A stretch of DNA of 51,438 nt from Bacillota bacterium (GTDB lineage Bacteria; Bacillota; Sulfobacillia; JAJZYS01; JAJZLH01). The stretch is taken from positions 1-51,438 of the forward strand of contig JAJZLH010000012.1 of NCBI GenBank assembly GCA_021803575.1, written 5' to 3'. The notes beneath the pieces are model-generated. The model was not told the DNA's origin, made no database searches, and worked only from the letters and a program-made list of their open reading frames with translations. The translations under genes and the position numbers were made by a program. Shown here piece after piece: positions 17,170-25,427 of the stretch (positions are counted from its first letter, which is position 1; every line of letters starts with the position of its first letter).

Positions 17170-18342
17170 ATGGACTTTCAACTGAGCGAGGACCAGCAGG
17201 CGATCCGTCAGGCTGTGCACGAACTGGCTCAGGAGATGATCAAGCCAAGGGCGGCCGCCGCCGACCATAGCGGCGAGTTTCCGTGGGAGTCGGTACGGCT
17301 GCTGGCCGAACAGGGATACCTGGGCATGAACCTGCCCACCGAGTACGGCGGCGCCGGCCTCGACTACGTCAGCTACGCCATCGCCCTCGAGGAGCTGGCC
17401 AGAGCCGATGCCACCACGGCCGTCATCCTGGACGTCCAGAACAGCCTGCACGCCGAGTGCATCCTCCGAAACGGCAACGAGGCGCAACGCCAGCGCTTCC
17501 TGCCACCGCTCTGCCGCGGCGAGGTGTTGGGCGCGTACTGCCTGACCGAGCCTCAGGCCGGGTCGGACGCCGCCAATCTGCTCACTGTGGCCAAGCGCGT
17601 GGCCGGCGGCTACGAGCTGACTGGGCGCAAGGTGTTTGTGACCAACGGCTCGGTGGCCCACCGCTACGTGGTCTACGCCGTGACCGACAAGGACCAGGGC
17701 AAGAAGGGGCTCAGCGCCTTTGTGGTGGACAAGGACATGCCGGGCGTGAGTTTCGGCCCCCTGCTCGACAAGCTGGGCATCCGGGCCAGCGCCACCTGTG
17801 ACGTGGTGCTGGACCAGGTGGTGGTGAGCGAGGACCGGCGGCTGGGAGAGGAGGGCGACGGCTACAAGATCGCGCTGCGCACCCTGCAGGGCGGTCGGGT
17901 GGGCATCGCCGCCCAGGCGGTGGGCATCCTGCAAGGAGCGATCGACACCGCCACCGCCTATGCCCTCAGCCGCCAGCAGTTTGGCCAGCTGATCGGCGAG
18001 TACGAGGCCATTCAGTGGATGCTGGCCGACATGGAGACAGAGGTGGAGGCAGCGCGCCTCCTCACCTACCGCGCCGCCTGGCTGCACGGCAGCGGCCAGC
18101 GGGCGGCGGCCGCCATCTCCATGGCCAAGCTATTCGCCTCCGAGGCAGCCATGCGCGGCACGGTCAAGGGTGTGCAGATCCTGGGCGGGTACGGTTTCAC
18201 CTCGGAGTACCCGGCCGAGCGCATGATGCGGGACGCCAAGATCACCGAGATCTATGAAGGCACGTCTGAGGTGCAGCGGATGCTGATCGCCCGCCACGTG
18301 CTGGACCTGCACACCCAGCAGGCGGCGCCGCTCTTGGTGTGA
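17170..18342 (+). CDS. acyl-CoA dehydrogenase
   Basis: An FAD enzyme that introduces the alpha-beta double bond in acyl-CoA. The 390-residue protein has AYCLTEPQAGSDAANL, GRKVFVTNGSVAHRYVVYAV, the QFGQLIGEYEAIQW region, ILGGYGFTSEYPAER and RDAKITEIYEGTSEVQR, in which the Glu of YEGTSE is the catalytic base of short- and branched-chain enzymes. ATG 17170 fits the family start (MDFQLSEDQQ); GTG 17158, overlapping the meaB stop, is the other choice, but it lies only one base after AAGGAGG. With the B12 mutase and MeaB genes it suggests a branched- or odd-chain acyl-CoA pathway. Chain-length preference cannot be read from the sequence. Confidence 0.9.
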   Translation: MDFQLSEDQQAIRQAVHELAQEMIKPRAAAADHSGEFPWESVRLLAEQGYLGMNLPTEYGGAGLDYVSYAIALEELARADATTAVILDVQNSLHAECILRNGNEAQRQRFLPPLCRGEVLGAYCLTEPQAGSDAANLLTVAKRVAGGYELTGRKVFVTNGSVAHRYVVYAVTDKDQGKKGLSAFVVDKDMPGVSFGPLLDKLGIRASATCDVVLDQVVVSEDRRLGEEGDGYKIALRTLQGGRVGIAAQAVGILQGAIDTATAYALSRQQFGQLIGEYEAIQWMLADMETEVEAARLLTYRAAWLHGSGQRAAAAISMAKLFASEAAMRGTVKGVQILGGYGFTSEYPAERMMRDAKITEIYEGTSEVQRMLIARHVLDLHTQQAAPLLV

Positions 18343-18344
18343 CG

Positions 18345-19172
18345 ATGCCCAGCCAGGGCGCCGTCCGAGCCCTGCTCCTGGCCGCCGCCGAGGCGGCCGA
18401 CCGGGCCGTCGGCGCCATGGACCGGAATGTGCGCGCCGAGAAGGTGGGCGACGGCGCCGACGGCGAGCCGACCACGGCCGTCGACCAGGCTGCCGAACGG
18501 GCGGTGTTCGGGGTCCTGGCCGAGGCCGACTGGCCGCTGCGGGTGATCTCCGAGGAGCGGGGCGAGCTGACCCTGGTCAAGGGCCCGGATCCGATCGAGG
18601 TGCTCTTGGATCCGGTCGACTCCACCGCCAACGCCATTTTGGATTTGCCGGTCTACACGGCTGCTCTGGCCGCCTTTTCAGGGGACCGGCCCCTGGCCGC
18701 CGTGGTGCGGAACCTGGCCACCCACCAGACGTACAGCGCCGAGGGGACCGAGCGCGCCTTCTTCGACGGGCGCCCCGTGCACTGCCCGGACCAGAGCCTG
18801 GCTGAGGCGGTGCTGGCCTTCGGCCCGATCCGTGAGCCCTTTGCCCAGCAGGCTCTCCTGGCGGTGGTGGCGAGAAGCCGGGGTATCCGCCTGTTCGCCT
18901 GCCCGTCCTGGTCCCTGGCGGCGGTGGCGGACGGACGGCTGGGCGGATTTTTGGGCCTGGGCCAAAAGCGGCCGGTGCACCGCCTGTTTGACGTGCTGGC
19001 GGCGGCGCTGGTGGTGGAGGCGGCGGGCGGTGTGGTGACCGACCACGAGGGAAACGGGTGGCAGGTGTCTCGGCACGATCTCACCACCGCCGTCACGGTG
19101 GTGGCGGGAGGGAGGCACACCCACGGCGAACTGCTGGGAGTCCTGCGCGAGCTGATGGCCCAAGGCGGCTGA
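18345..19172 (+). CDS. inositol-monophosphatase/FBPase-family phosphatase
   Basis: A Mg2+-dependent sugar or inositol phosphatase of about 275 residues. The three metal-site motifs are present: GEPTTAVDQAAE, ISEERGE plus LLDPVDSTANAI, and FDVLAAALVVEAAGGVVTD in place of the usual WDxAAG. Family members act on inositol-1-phosphate, fructose-1,6-bisphosphate, PAP or NADP; the substrate here is unclear. ATG 18345 is preferred; GTG 18339 in the same frame overlaps the previous gene's stop. It lies in the same tight run as the acyl-CoA dehydrogenase gene. Confidence 0.82.
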   Translation: MPSQGAVRALLLAAAEAADRAVGAMDRNVRAEKVGDGADGEPTTAVDQAAERAVFGVLAEADWPLRVISEERGELTLVKGPDPIEVLLDPVDSTANAILDLPVYTAALAAFSGDRPLAAVVRNLATHQTYSAEGTERAFFDGRPVHCPDQSLAEAVLAFGPIREPFAQQALLAVVARSRGIRLFACPSWSLAAVADGRLGGFLGLGQKRPVHRLFDVLAAALVVEAAGGVVTDHEGNGWQVSRHDLTTAVTVVAGGRHTHGELLGVLRELMAQGG

Positions 19173-19209
19173 TACCAGCGCCCAGATGGAGACTGAGAGG
19201 AGAGAGGAA

Positions 19210-19533
19210 ATGGCTGCCAAGGAGTCGTTGACCGAGTTGACGGCCCGCCTGAATGGGCGTCCCGAGTTGCTGACTGACCTGGACGTCCTGTACCGGCTGC
19301 GTCTTGGCGGTGAAGGAGGCGGCACCTTCGACCTGCGCATCGCCGCCGGCCAGGCTGTGCTGAGCGAGGGCGGGACCGAGCCCGCCACGGCCGAGGTGTC
19401 ACTGAGCGTTCCTGACTTCGTGTCCCTGTCCCAGGGCCAGACCTCGGGCATGGCCCTGTTCATGGGGGGGCGCATCAAGGTGGACGGCGACCTGGGCACC
19501 GCCCTCAAGCTGGAGAGCCTGCTCCGGTCGTGA
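19210..19533 (+). CDS. SCP2 sterol-carrier-domain protein
   Basis: A single-domain protein of about 107 residues. The SCP2 pattern is recognised in FDLRIAAGQAVLSEGG, AEVSLSVPDFVSLSQGQTSG and ALFMGGRIKVDGDLGTALKL, where the last stretch is the conserved end of the fold. Such proteins bind lipids or acyl-CoA in a hydrophobic tunnel. ATG 19210 follows a purine-rich GGAGAGAGGA; the frame is open to ATG 19186, but this adds only charged, unconserved residues. The neighbouring acyl-CoA dehydrogenase and mutase genes fit an acyl-chain-carrier role; this is inference. Confidence 0.82.
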   Translation: MAAKESLTELTARLNGRPELLTDLDVLYRLRLGGEGGGTFDLRIAAGQAVLSEGGTEPATAEVSLSVPDFVSLSQGQTSGMALFMGGRIKVDGDLGTALKLESLLRS

Positions 19534-19540
19534 GTCGGCG

Positions 19541-20290
19541 GTGAGCCCGATCCGACTGGTGCTGGGTGGCGCCACCGGCAAGACCGGCAGCGAAGTGGCG
19601 CGCCACCTGGTGCAGGAGGACGGCTTCGAGATTGTGGGCGCGGTCGGGCGGAGCCTGGCCGGAGGGGATCTGGGCGGGCTGCTGGGCGAGGGGCGCCTCA
19701 GAGGGATACCGCTCAGCGCCAGCGTGTCGGAGATCGGCGCCCAGGCCGACCTCTACATCGATTTCACCCAGGCGGAGGCGGCGGTGTCACTGGCCACCGA
19801 GGCGCTGACCAAGGGTCTGAGGGTGCTGATCGGTACCAGCGGCATCGATAGCGAGGCCGCCTCCCGCCTCGCTCAGGAGGCTGCCCGGCGGTCCCTGGCC
19901 GTGGCGATCATCCCCAACTTCGCACTGGGCTCCCTCCTGCAGCGGCGGATGGCGCTGGAGCTGGGCCGCCGCTACGGGCGGGTGGAGGTGGTGGAGGGCC
20001 ATCACATCGCCAAGCGAGATGCCCCGTCCGGTACGGCCAGGGACCTGCGGGACCGGCTTGAGGCCGAAGGCGTCGCCGTCGCAGTGCACGCGATCCGGAT
20101 CGCCGGCCTCCTGGCGCGCCAGGAGGTGTGGGTCGGCGGCGTGGGCGAGGTGCTGACGGTCAGCCATGAGGTGACCTCCCGGCGCGCCTATGGCCCGGGT
20201 GTAGCGATGGCCGCCCGCCGGCTGATGGCGGTCTCGGGATTCTTCACCGACCTGGCTGAACTGTGCCCCGAGCTCTTGGCCCAGGATTGA
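19541..20290 (+). CDS. dapB: 4-hydroxy-tetrahydrodipicolinate reductase
   Basis: A lysine/diaminopimelate pathway reductase using NAD(P)H. The nucleotide motif is LVLGGATGKTGSEVA; the active-site motif is EGHHIAKRDAPSGTAR with H154, H155 and K158. The N- and C-terminal parts fit the family and the length, 249 residues, is slightly short. GTG 19541 lies 7 bases after the SCP2 gene stop, without an obvious strong ribosome-binding site, so coupling to the upstream gene is possible. dapA and lysA are not nearby. Confidence 0.93.
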   Translation: MSPIRLVLGGATGKTGSEVARHLVQEDGFEIVGAVGRSLAGGDLGGLLGEGRLRGIPLSASVSEIGAQADLYIDFTQAEAAVSLATEALTKGLRVLIGTSGIDSEAASRLAQEAARRSLAVAIIPNFALGSLLQRRMALELGRRYGRVEVVEGHHIAKRDAPSGTARDLRDRLEAEGVAVAVHAIRIAGLLARQEVWVGGVGEVLTVSHEVTSRRAYGPGVAMAARRLMAVSGFFTDLAELCPELLAQD

Positions 20291-20301
20291 GCGGCGAAGT
20301 G

Positions 20302-20310
20302 TGCTATACT
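20302..20310 (+). promoter_or_regulatory. extended -10 promoter for the ErpA-type gene
   Basis: TGC plus TATACT (20305-20310), the same extended -10 as before menG. No convincing -35 box. The leader would be about 30 bases and contains GAGGAGGG before ATG 20348. Confidence 0.5.
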
Positions 20311-20347
20311 CTTGGCGCAATGAAGAGTCTCTGAGGAGGGCCTGCCC

Positions 20348-20698
20348 ATGGTCACGATCACAGACAAGGCGGCGGAAAAGGTCAAGAATCTGATGGTGGA
20401 GCAGGGCGGCGAGGGCAAGGGCCTGCGGGTGTTCGTAACCGGTGGCGGTTGTGCCGGCTACTCGTACGGGATGGCCTTCGACGACCGCAGCCAGGACGAT
20501 CTGGTGGCGGAGGCCGGCGGCATTCAGGTGCTGGTTGACCCGGAGAGCCTTCCCATCCTGGACGGTGCCACCATCGACTTTATCGACGAGCTGTCCGGCA
20601 GCGGATTCACGATCGAGAACCCGAACGCGGTCAAGACCTGTGGCTGCGGCCACTCCTTCACCACCGACGAGGAGAAGGCCGTCCACTCGCACTGCTGA
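20348..20698 (+). CDS. erpA: A-type iron-sulfur cluster carrier (HesB/IscA/ErpA family)
   Basis: Carries and inserts Fe-S clusters into target proteins. The 116-residue protein has the three conserved cysteines C35 (TGGGCAGYSYG) and C98/C100 (VKTCGCGHSF). The tail beyond the last CxC (about 16 residues ending HSHC) is longer than usual and adds a fourth cysteine. ATG 20348 follows GAGGAGGG. It has its own promoter and terminator and so is a single-gene unit, working together with the SUF genes 19 kb away. IscA, SufA and ErpA cannot be separated by sequence alone; the symbol is the nearest general label. Confidence 0.9.
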   Translation: MVTITDKAAEKVKNLMVEQGGEGKGLRVFVTGGGCAGYSYGMAFDDRSQDDLVAEAGGIQVLVDPESLPILDGATIDFIDELSGSGFTIENPNAVKTCGCGHSFTTDEEKAVHSHC

Positions 20699-20722
20699 GC
20701 GAGCAGTAGACGCCGACAAGGA

Positions 20723-20755
20723 AAGAGCCTTCGCCTCTGCGAAGGCTCTTCTCGT
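20723..20755 (+). terminator. intrinsic terminator after the ErpA-type gene
   Basis: A 12-bp stem (20723-20734 with 20739-20750, core GAGCCTTCGC/GCGAAGGCTC) around a CTCT loop, followed by TTCTCGTT, a weak T-rich tail. Confidence 0.85.
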
Positions 20756-20796
20756 TGCGCCTCGCCCCGAGATCTGAGCGCTGGAGGGAAGGCGTC

Positions 20797-21579
20797 ATGT
20801 TGTCCCTGGGGGCGGCCGCCGAGGCCATTGAACGCTATCTGAGGCCGGACACGTTCCCGCTCGCCATCGCCGTGGTACACGATCCGACAGAGATTCCGGA
20901 GCGGGCCAGACGGCCGAAACGGGACCTCGGCGTGACGCTGTCGGTATGCCAGGGCGTGTCCATCGCCCGCCGCTATGGCTGGACGATGGCGATGGACGGG
21001 GACGACCTTTCCTGCCCGATCGCGCAGGTGGCCTTTGGCTTCGAGACCCCGACCACGACCTACGCCGAGGGCACACTGGCTCTCGGCATGTATGCCAAAG
21101 ATGGGGCCGCCGCCCAGCGCACCGAGGCAGCGGTGGCCGCCGTGGACGCCGCCCAAGCCGGGACCATCCTGGTCGGGCCCCTGGCCCGGGCCACCTTCAC
21201 ACCAGAGGTGGTGGCGATCTACGGCAACTCGGCCCAGATCATGGTGGCGGTGGCGGCCGCTCTGTTTGGCAAGGGCGGCAGCCTCACCTCCAGCTTCAGC
21301 GCCCGCGCCGACTGTGCCGAGATCATCAACCGCACCCGCCTGACCGGTGAGGCGCAGGTCATCCTGCCCTGCTATGGGGACCGCGTCTTCGGGCAGACCC
21401 AGGACCACGAGATGGCCTTCTCCCTGCCCTACCAGCAGCTGGACGCCTTCGTGGAGGGCCTGGAGGGGTGCCACAAGGGCGGTGTCCGGTATCCGGTGCC
21501 GCACTACCTGCGCTATCAGGCCGAGTACCCGTCCACCTACCAGACGGTGATGCGGGAGTTTGCTGAACGGGACGACTAG
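20797..21579 (+). CDS. DUF169-family protein
   Basis: An uncharacterised 260-residue protein. The DUF169 (COG2043) pattern is seen in PLAIAVVHDPTEIPERARRP, SVCQGVSIARRYGW, DDLSCPIAQVAFGF and LPYQQLDAFVEGLEGCHKGG. It has no signal peptide or membrane helix. Cysteines in SVCQ, SCPI, ADCAE and LPCYG are partly conserved in the family in my memory and may bind a metal or cluster; this is not proven. ATG 20797 follows GGAGGGAAGG; an upstream frame extension to 20755 overlaps the terminator and is rejected. A Nudix gene starts two bases after the stop. Confidence 0.82.
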   Translation: MLSLGAAAEAIERYLRPDTFPLAIAVVHDPTEIPERARRPKRDLGVTLSVCQGVSIARRYGWTMAMDGDDLSCPIAQVAFGFETPTTTYAEGTLALGMYAKDGAAAQRTEAAVAAVDAAQAGTILVGPLARATFTPEVVAIYGNSAQIMVAVAAALFGKGGSLTSSFSARADCAEIINRTRLTGEAQVILPCYGDRVFGQTQDHEMAFSLPYQQLDAFVEGLEGCHKGGVRYPVPHYLRYQAEYPSTYQTVMREFAERDD

Positions 21580-21581
21580 CT

Positions 21582-22070
21582 GTGGTCAGACGAGAGGTGT
21601 CGAGCGGCGGGCTGGTGGTCAACCAGGCGGGAGAGGTCCTGGTAGTCCGGGATCGCCACGGCCGCTGGGCCCTGCCCAAGGGTCACCGCGAACCGGGGGA
21701 AGATCTCGCCGCCACGGCCAGGCGCGAGGTGCAGGAGGAGACCGGGGTGGAGGCGGTGGCGGTGCGTGTCCTTGGCCGTCACCGCTATCCGCTGCCGGAG
21801 AGGCCGGGCGTCGACAAACTGGTCGTGCTGTTCGTGATGCGGATGAGCGGCGGTAGCCTGGGGCCCGTGCACGAAGTCCAGGACGCCGCCTTTGTGAGCT
21901 GGCCGGAGGCCAAGCGGCTGTTTGTCACGGGCGGCTACCCCGGCTATGCCGAGATGCTTCAGGGCTGGCTGGACCGCCGGCTGCCCGAAGGGCTGTCCTG
22001 GGCGGCAACGAAAAGCGCCGCCTCACCAGGAGGCGGCGATCGGACCAATGGTCGGGTGGACAGGATTTGA
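21582..22070 (+). CDS. Nudix hydrolase
   Basis: Hydrolyses a nucleoside diphosphate linked to another group. The full Nudix box is [20 protein letters not shown] followed by TGV (residues 34-56), with the preceding GRWALPKGH. The 162-residue protein has a C-terminal tail (from about residue 140) without conservation. GTG 21582 lies two bases after the DUF169 stop. The last seven codons overlap the 3' end of the tRNA-Pro gene on the opposite strand, which is unusual. The substrate is not predictable; members with this PKGH lead often act on Ap4A, (d)NTPs or NADH-like compounds. Confidence 0.88.
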   Translation: MVRREVSSGGLVVNQAGEVLVVRDRHGRWALPKGHREPGEDLAATARREVQEETGVEAVAVRVLGRHRYPLPERPGVDKLVVLFVMRMSGGSLGPVHEVQDAAFVSWPEAKRLFVTGGYPGYAEMLQGWLDRRLPEGLSWAATKSAASPGGGDRTNGRVDRI

Positions 22071-22125
22071 ACCTGCGACCTCTGCGTCCCGAACGCAGCG
22101 CGCTACCAAACTGCGCCACCACCCG
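22049..22125 (-). tRNA. tRNA-Pro (anticodon CGG)
   Basis: Read on the minus strand, the acceptor stem CGGGTGG pairs with CCACCCG; the D arm is GCGCAGTTTGGTAGCGC, the anticodon stem-loop is CTGCG-TTCGGGA-CGCAG with anticodon CGG, and the T arm is GCAGG-TTCAAAT-CCTGT. The discriminator A is followed by an encoded CCA (22049-22051). It is 77 bases with CCA. It decodes CCG proline codons, common at this GC content. It converges on, and slightly overlaps, the Nudix gene. Confidence 0.95.
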
Positions 22126-22139
22126 CCGACCATCGGCCC

Positions 22140-22169
22140 ATTGTATGGGTGGCCCAGGGAGCGAGTCAA
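22140..22169 (-). promoter_or_regulatory. promoter of tRNA-Pro
   Basis: On the minus strand: TTGACT (22169-22164), an 18-base spacer and TACAAT (22145-22140). The start would fall about 8 bases before the mature tRNA 5' end. Confidence 0.72.
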
Positions 22170-22225
22170 GGAGAACGGTGACAGGGTGCGGTGAAAATGG
22201 GTGAGCATGGCAGGAGAGTGCAGCT

Positions 22226-24097
22226 GTGAGCGAACCGGTGAGGGACAGCTACCTGATCATCGGCACGGCCGGCCATGTCGATCATGGCAAGACCACCCTG
22301 ATCAGGGCTCTGACCGGCCGGGAGACCGACCGGCTGCCCGAGGAGCGCCGGCGCGGCATCTCGATCGAGCTGGGCTTCGCCCCCTTCGTGCTGCCGTCCG
22401 GGCGGCGTGCCGGTGTGGTCGACGTGCCGGGTCATGAGCGCTTTGTCCGGCACATGGTCTCGGGAGCGTTCGGCATGGATCTGGTGCTGCTGGTGGTGGC
22501 AGCCGACGAGGGTGTGATGCCGCAAACCGAGGAGCATGTCGCCATCCTGTCCTTGCTGGGGCTGGAGGCCGGCCTGATTGTGCTGACCAAGGCGGACCTG
22601 GTGGATGAGGCGGTGCTGAAGCGCCGGCGGGACGAACTCAAGACACAGCTGGCCGGCACCTTTCTGGCCGGGGCCGAGATCTTGCCCTTTGCGGCCAGCA
22701 CGGGAGCGGGCCTGGCTGAGATCAAGTCCGCCATCGACCAGTTGAGCCTGGCCCGACCTGCCCGCTCAGACCAGGGTCCGGCCCGCCTGCCCGTCGACCG
22801 CGCCTTTGTGATGAGCGGCTTTGGCACTGTCGTCACCGGCACCCTCTTGAGCGGCCGCCTCTCGCTCGACGACCGCCTGGTGGCGGTGCCGGCCGAGAGG
22901 CCGGTCAGGGTACGGCAGATCCAGGTGCACGGGGAGGCCCGGACGGTAGCCAGGGCAGGTGAGCGGGTCGCCCTCAATCTGGCCCAGGTGGAGACCGCCG
23001 AAGTGGGACGGGGCAGCCTGATTTTGGGCAAGGGCGGCGGCGAGCGCACCGACACCGTCTACGTCCGGCTCACCCTCGTGTCCGGAGCGCCGTCGATGCG
23101 CTCGAATCAGCGCCTCCACATCCACGCTCTGACATCTGAGGTGATCGGCCAGGTGGTCCTGCTCGAAGGCGACCGGCTGGAGCCAGGCCAGAGCGCCCTG
23201 GCCCGCGTCCGCCTGGAGCGGCCGCTCTGGCTTCTGCCCGGCGACCGGCTGGTGCTGCGCCAGGTGGCGCCACAGGCCACGGTGGGCGGCGGTGTGGTGA
23301 TTGCGACCAAGGGCCGCTACCGGCGGCGGCGGGCCGAGGACCTAGCCGACCTGGGTGAGATGGAGACCGGCGGCCTGGCCGGGCGACTTAGGGCCGAGGC
23401 CCGCCACCAGATGGAGCCGGCATCGGCAGGGGCGGCCCCGGCTGAGTTGCTCCGTGAACTGGCCGCCGATCAAACCTTGCGGCGGCTCGGCGGCCAGTGG
23501 CTGAGCGCGCATCTGCTCGCGGTGCGCCAGAGGGCCCTGGTGTCCTACCTCGAACAGCTGCGGCGGGACCAGCCGGAGCGGCTGGGCGAGCGACCTGAAA
23601 CTGTCCGTCAGCGATTTTTCCCCGAGCTGGAGGGGCCGGCCTTCACCCAGCTCATGAGCGAGCTTGCCGGCAGTTCGGGACTGCGGCAGGGGCGCGAGCT
23701 GATCGGGCTGGCCACCGGCCCGGACGAGGCGCACCCCTTGGCCGAACCCGCCCAGCGCCTGTTGGCGCTGCTCGAGAGTACGCCCTTCGCGCCGCCGTCG
23801 GCTGGACAGCTGGCTGAGGCATTGGCTCTGCCGCTGGGCGAGCTGGAGCGGCTGGGCCGCTATCTGGTGGAGAGTGCCCAGGCGGTGCGCATCGGCGAGT
23901 GGTGGTTCACCCGCTCCGCCCTCGACGAGGCGGAACGGCGGATCAGGAAGTGGTTCGAAGCCCACCCCCAGATGACGGCAGGTGAGTTCCGGGACCTGAT
24001 CGCCACCAGCCGCCGCTACGCCATCCCCTTGCTCGAGTACTTCGATAGCCGCCGCGTCACGCGCCGGGTCGGCGAGGTGCGGATCCTGGTGCCCTAG
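22226..24097 (+). CDS. selB: selenocysteine-specific elongation factor
   Basis: Brings selenocysteyl-tRNA to UGA codons marked by a SECIS hairpin. The GTPase domain has GHVDHGKTT (16-24), the SelB-typical TDRLPEERRRGISIELGFA, DVPGHERFV and LTKADLVDE. EF-Tu-like domains II and III follow, then about 300 residues with the winged-helix repeats that bind SECIS RNA, ending RRVTRRVGEVRILVP. The 623-residue length fits bacterial SelB. GTG 22226 follows GGAGAG. selA, selD and tRNA-Sec are not in the window, nor did I see a gene interrupted by an in-frame TGA, so the selenoproteins lie elsewhere. Confidence 0.94.
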   Translation: MSEPVRDSYLIIGTAGHVDHGKTTLIRALTGRETDRLPEERRRGISIELGFAPFVLPSGRRAGVVDVPGHERFVRHMVSGAFGMDLVLLVVAADEGVMPQTEEHVAILSLLGLEAGLIVLTKADLVDEAVLKRRRDELKTQLAGTFLAGAEILPFAASTGAGLAEIKSAIDQLSLARPARSDQGPARLPVDRAFVMSGFGTVVTGTLLSGRLSLDDRLVAVPAERPVRVRQIQVHGEARTVARAGERVALNLAQVETAEVGRGSLILGKGGGERTDTVYVRLTLVSGAPSMRSNQRLHIHALTSEVIGQVVLLEGDRLEPGQSALARVRLERPLWLLPGDRLVLRQVAPQATVGGGVVIATKGRYRRRRAEDLADLGEMETGGLAGRLRAEARHQMEPASAGAAPAELLRELAADQTLRRLGGQWLSAHLLAVRQRALVSYLEQLRRDQPERLGERPETVRQRFFPELEGPAFTQLMSELAGSSGLRQGRELIGLATGPDEAHPLAEPAQRLLALLESTPFAPPSAGQLAEALALPLGELERLGRYLVESAQAVRIGEWWFTRSALDEAERRIRKWFEAHPQMTAGEFRDLIATSRRYAIPLLEYFDSRRVTRRVGEVRILVP

Positions 24098-24138
24098 GCC
24101 GGTGATCCCTCAGGACCGATGGTGGCGGTCAGGCGTTC

Positions 24139-24147
24139 TGATATAAT
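24139..24147 (+). promoter_or_regulatory. extended -10 promoter for secDF
   Basis: TGA plus a perfect TATAAT (24142-24147), an extended -10 without an obvious -35 box. The expected leader of about 50 bases contains GGAGGT before ATG 24206. Confidence 0.62.
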
Positions 24148-24205
24148 CCCGGTGGCCATCTCCTTCTGGCCGGCCCACACAGCACGTTGCCCTGGGAGGT
24201 CTCCA

Positions 24206-25411
24206 ATGTCAGGCAGGGGACTCGGCGGACTGGTCGCCATCTTGGTTGTGCTCCTCGCGGTGGCCTTTTACTTTACCAGCGTCAACCCCGCCCTCCGCTA
24301 CGTGAAGCAGGGTCTGGACCTGCAAGGCGGGGTGCAGGTGGTGCTTCAGGCCACCGCTCCTGTGACCGCCGCCGACATGCAGAAGGTCGAGAACATCATC
24401 GCCTTTCGCGCCAATGGCTTTGGCGTCTCCTCGCCCAGCATCCAGATCCAGAATCAGAACCAGATCGTGGCCCAGCTGCCTGGCATCAAGAATCAGCAGC
24501 AGGCGATCACCGCCCTGGGCCAGACCGCCCAGCTTGAGTTCAAGGGGCCCAAGGGCCAGCCCATCCTGTCCGGCGCCGATCTGGTCTCTGCCCAGGCGGC
24601 TCTGGCGTCGACCGGCGGCACGGGAGCCGTGATCAACCTCACCTTCAACGCGGCCGGCACCAAGGCGTTTGCGACTGCCACCCAAGCCTATCTGCACCAG
24701 CCGATTTCCATCTTCCTGGATGGCAAGAACATCGAGACCGCCACCGTGCAGTCGGTGATCAGCAACGGCCAGGCCCAGATCACCGGCATCGGCACCCTGC
24801 AGCAGGCGCAGCAGCTGGCCACCCTGCTCAGCTCCGGCGCCCTGCCGGTACCGCTCAAGATCATCGAGGCGACGGCGGTGTCTGCCACCCTGGGTGCTTC
24901 CTCCATCCACGCCTCCGAGGTGGCCGGCCTGGTGGCCATGGCCCTGATCGGCCTGTTCATGGTGGCAGCCTACCGCTTTGCAGGTTTCCTGGCAGACATG
25001 GCCCTCTTCTTCTACCTGATGCTGTTCGTCGCCATCCTGGTGGCCGTCGGCTTCGTGATGACCCTGCCGGCCGTGGCTGGCGTCATCCTGTCAGCCGGTA
25101 TCGCCGTCGATGCCAACGTCATCATCTTCGCCCGGGTGCGAGAAGAGCTGCGCGCCGGGCTCAGTGTCAAGACGGCGCTCGACAAAGGCTTCCGGAACGC
25201 CTTTCGGGCCATCCTGGACTCCAACGTCTCCACCATCATCGCCGCCATCGTGCTCTACTACTTCGGTTCCGGCGATGTGCGCGGCTTTGCCGTGACGCTG
25301 GGCCTGGGCGTGGCGATCAGCTTCGTGACCGCCATCTTGTTCACGCGCTACCTGCTCCGTCTGGCTGAGGACTCGGTGCTGGTCAGCAACCTGAAAGTCT
25401 TCCTGGGATAA
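24206..25411 (+). CDS. secD: protein translocase subunit SecD
   Basis: Works with SecF to pull secreted proteins through SecYEG using the proton gradient. The 401-residue protein has an N-terminal helix (LGGLVAILVVLLAVAFYF), the family motif GLDLQGGVQVVLQA, a large extracytoplasmic domain (about residues 40-225), and five C-terminal helices including VILSAGIAVDANVIIFARVR. ATG 24206 with GGAGGT 5 bases upstream is chosen; the open frame before it contains no conserved residues. The length suits Gram-positive-type SecD, which lacks the large insert of proteobacteria. secF follows after 16 bases. Confidence 0.95.
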   Translation: MSGRGLGGLVAILVVLLAVAFYFTSVNPALRYVKQGLDLQGGVQVVLQATAPVTAADMQKVENIIAFRANGFGVSSPSIQIQNQNQIVAQLPGIKNQQQAITALGQTAQLEFKGPKGQPILSGADLVSAQAALASTGGTGAVINLTFNAAGTKAFATATQAYLHQPISIFLDGKNIETATVQSVISNGQAQITGIGTLQQAQQLATLLSSGALPVPLKIIEATAVSATLGASSIHASEVAGLVAMALIGLFMVAAYRFAGFLADMALFFYLMLFVAILVAVGFVMTLPAVAGVILSAGIAVDANVIIFARVREELRAGLSVKTALDKGFRNAFRAILDSNVSTIIAAIVLYYFGSGDVRGFAVTLGLGVAISFVTAILFTRYLLRLAEDSVLVSNLKVFLG

Positions 25412-25427
25412 GGGGCGGTCAACCGGC

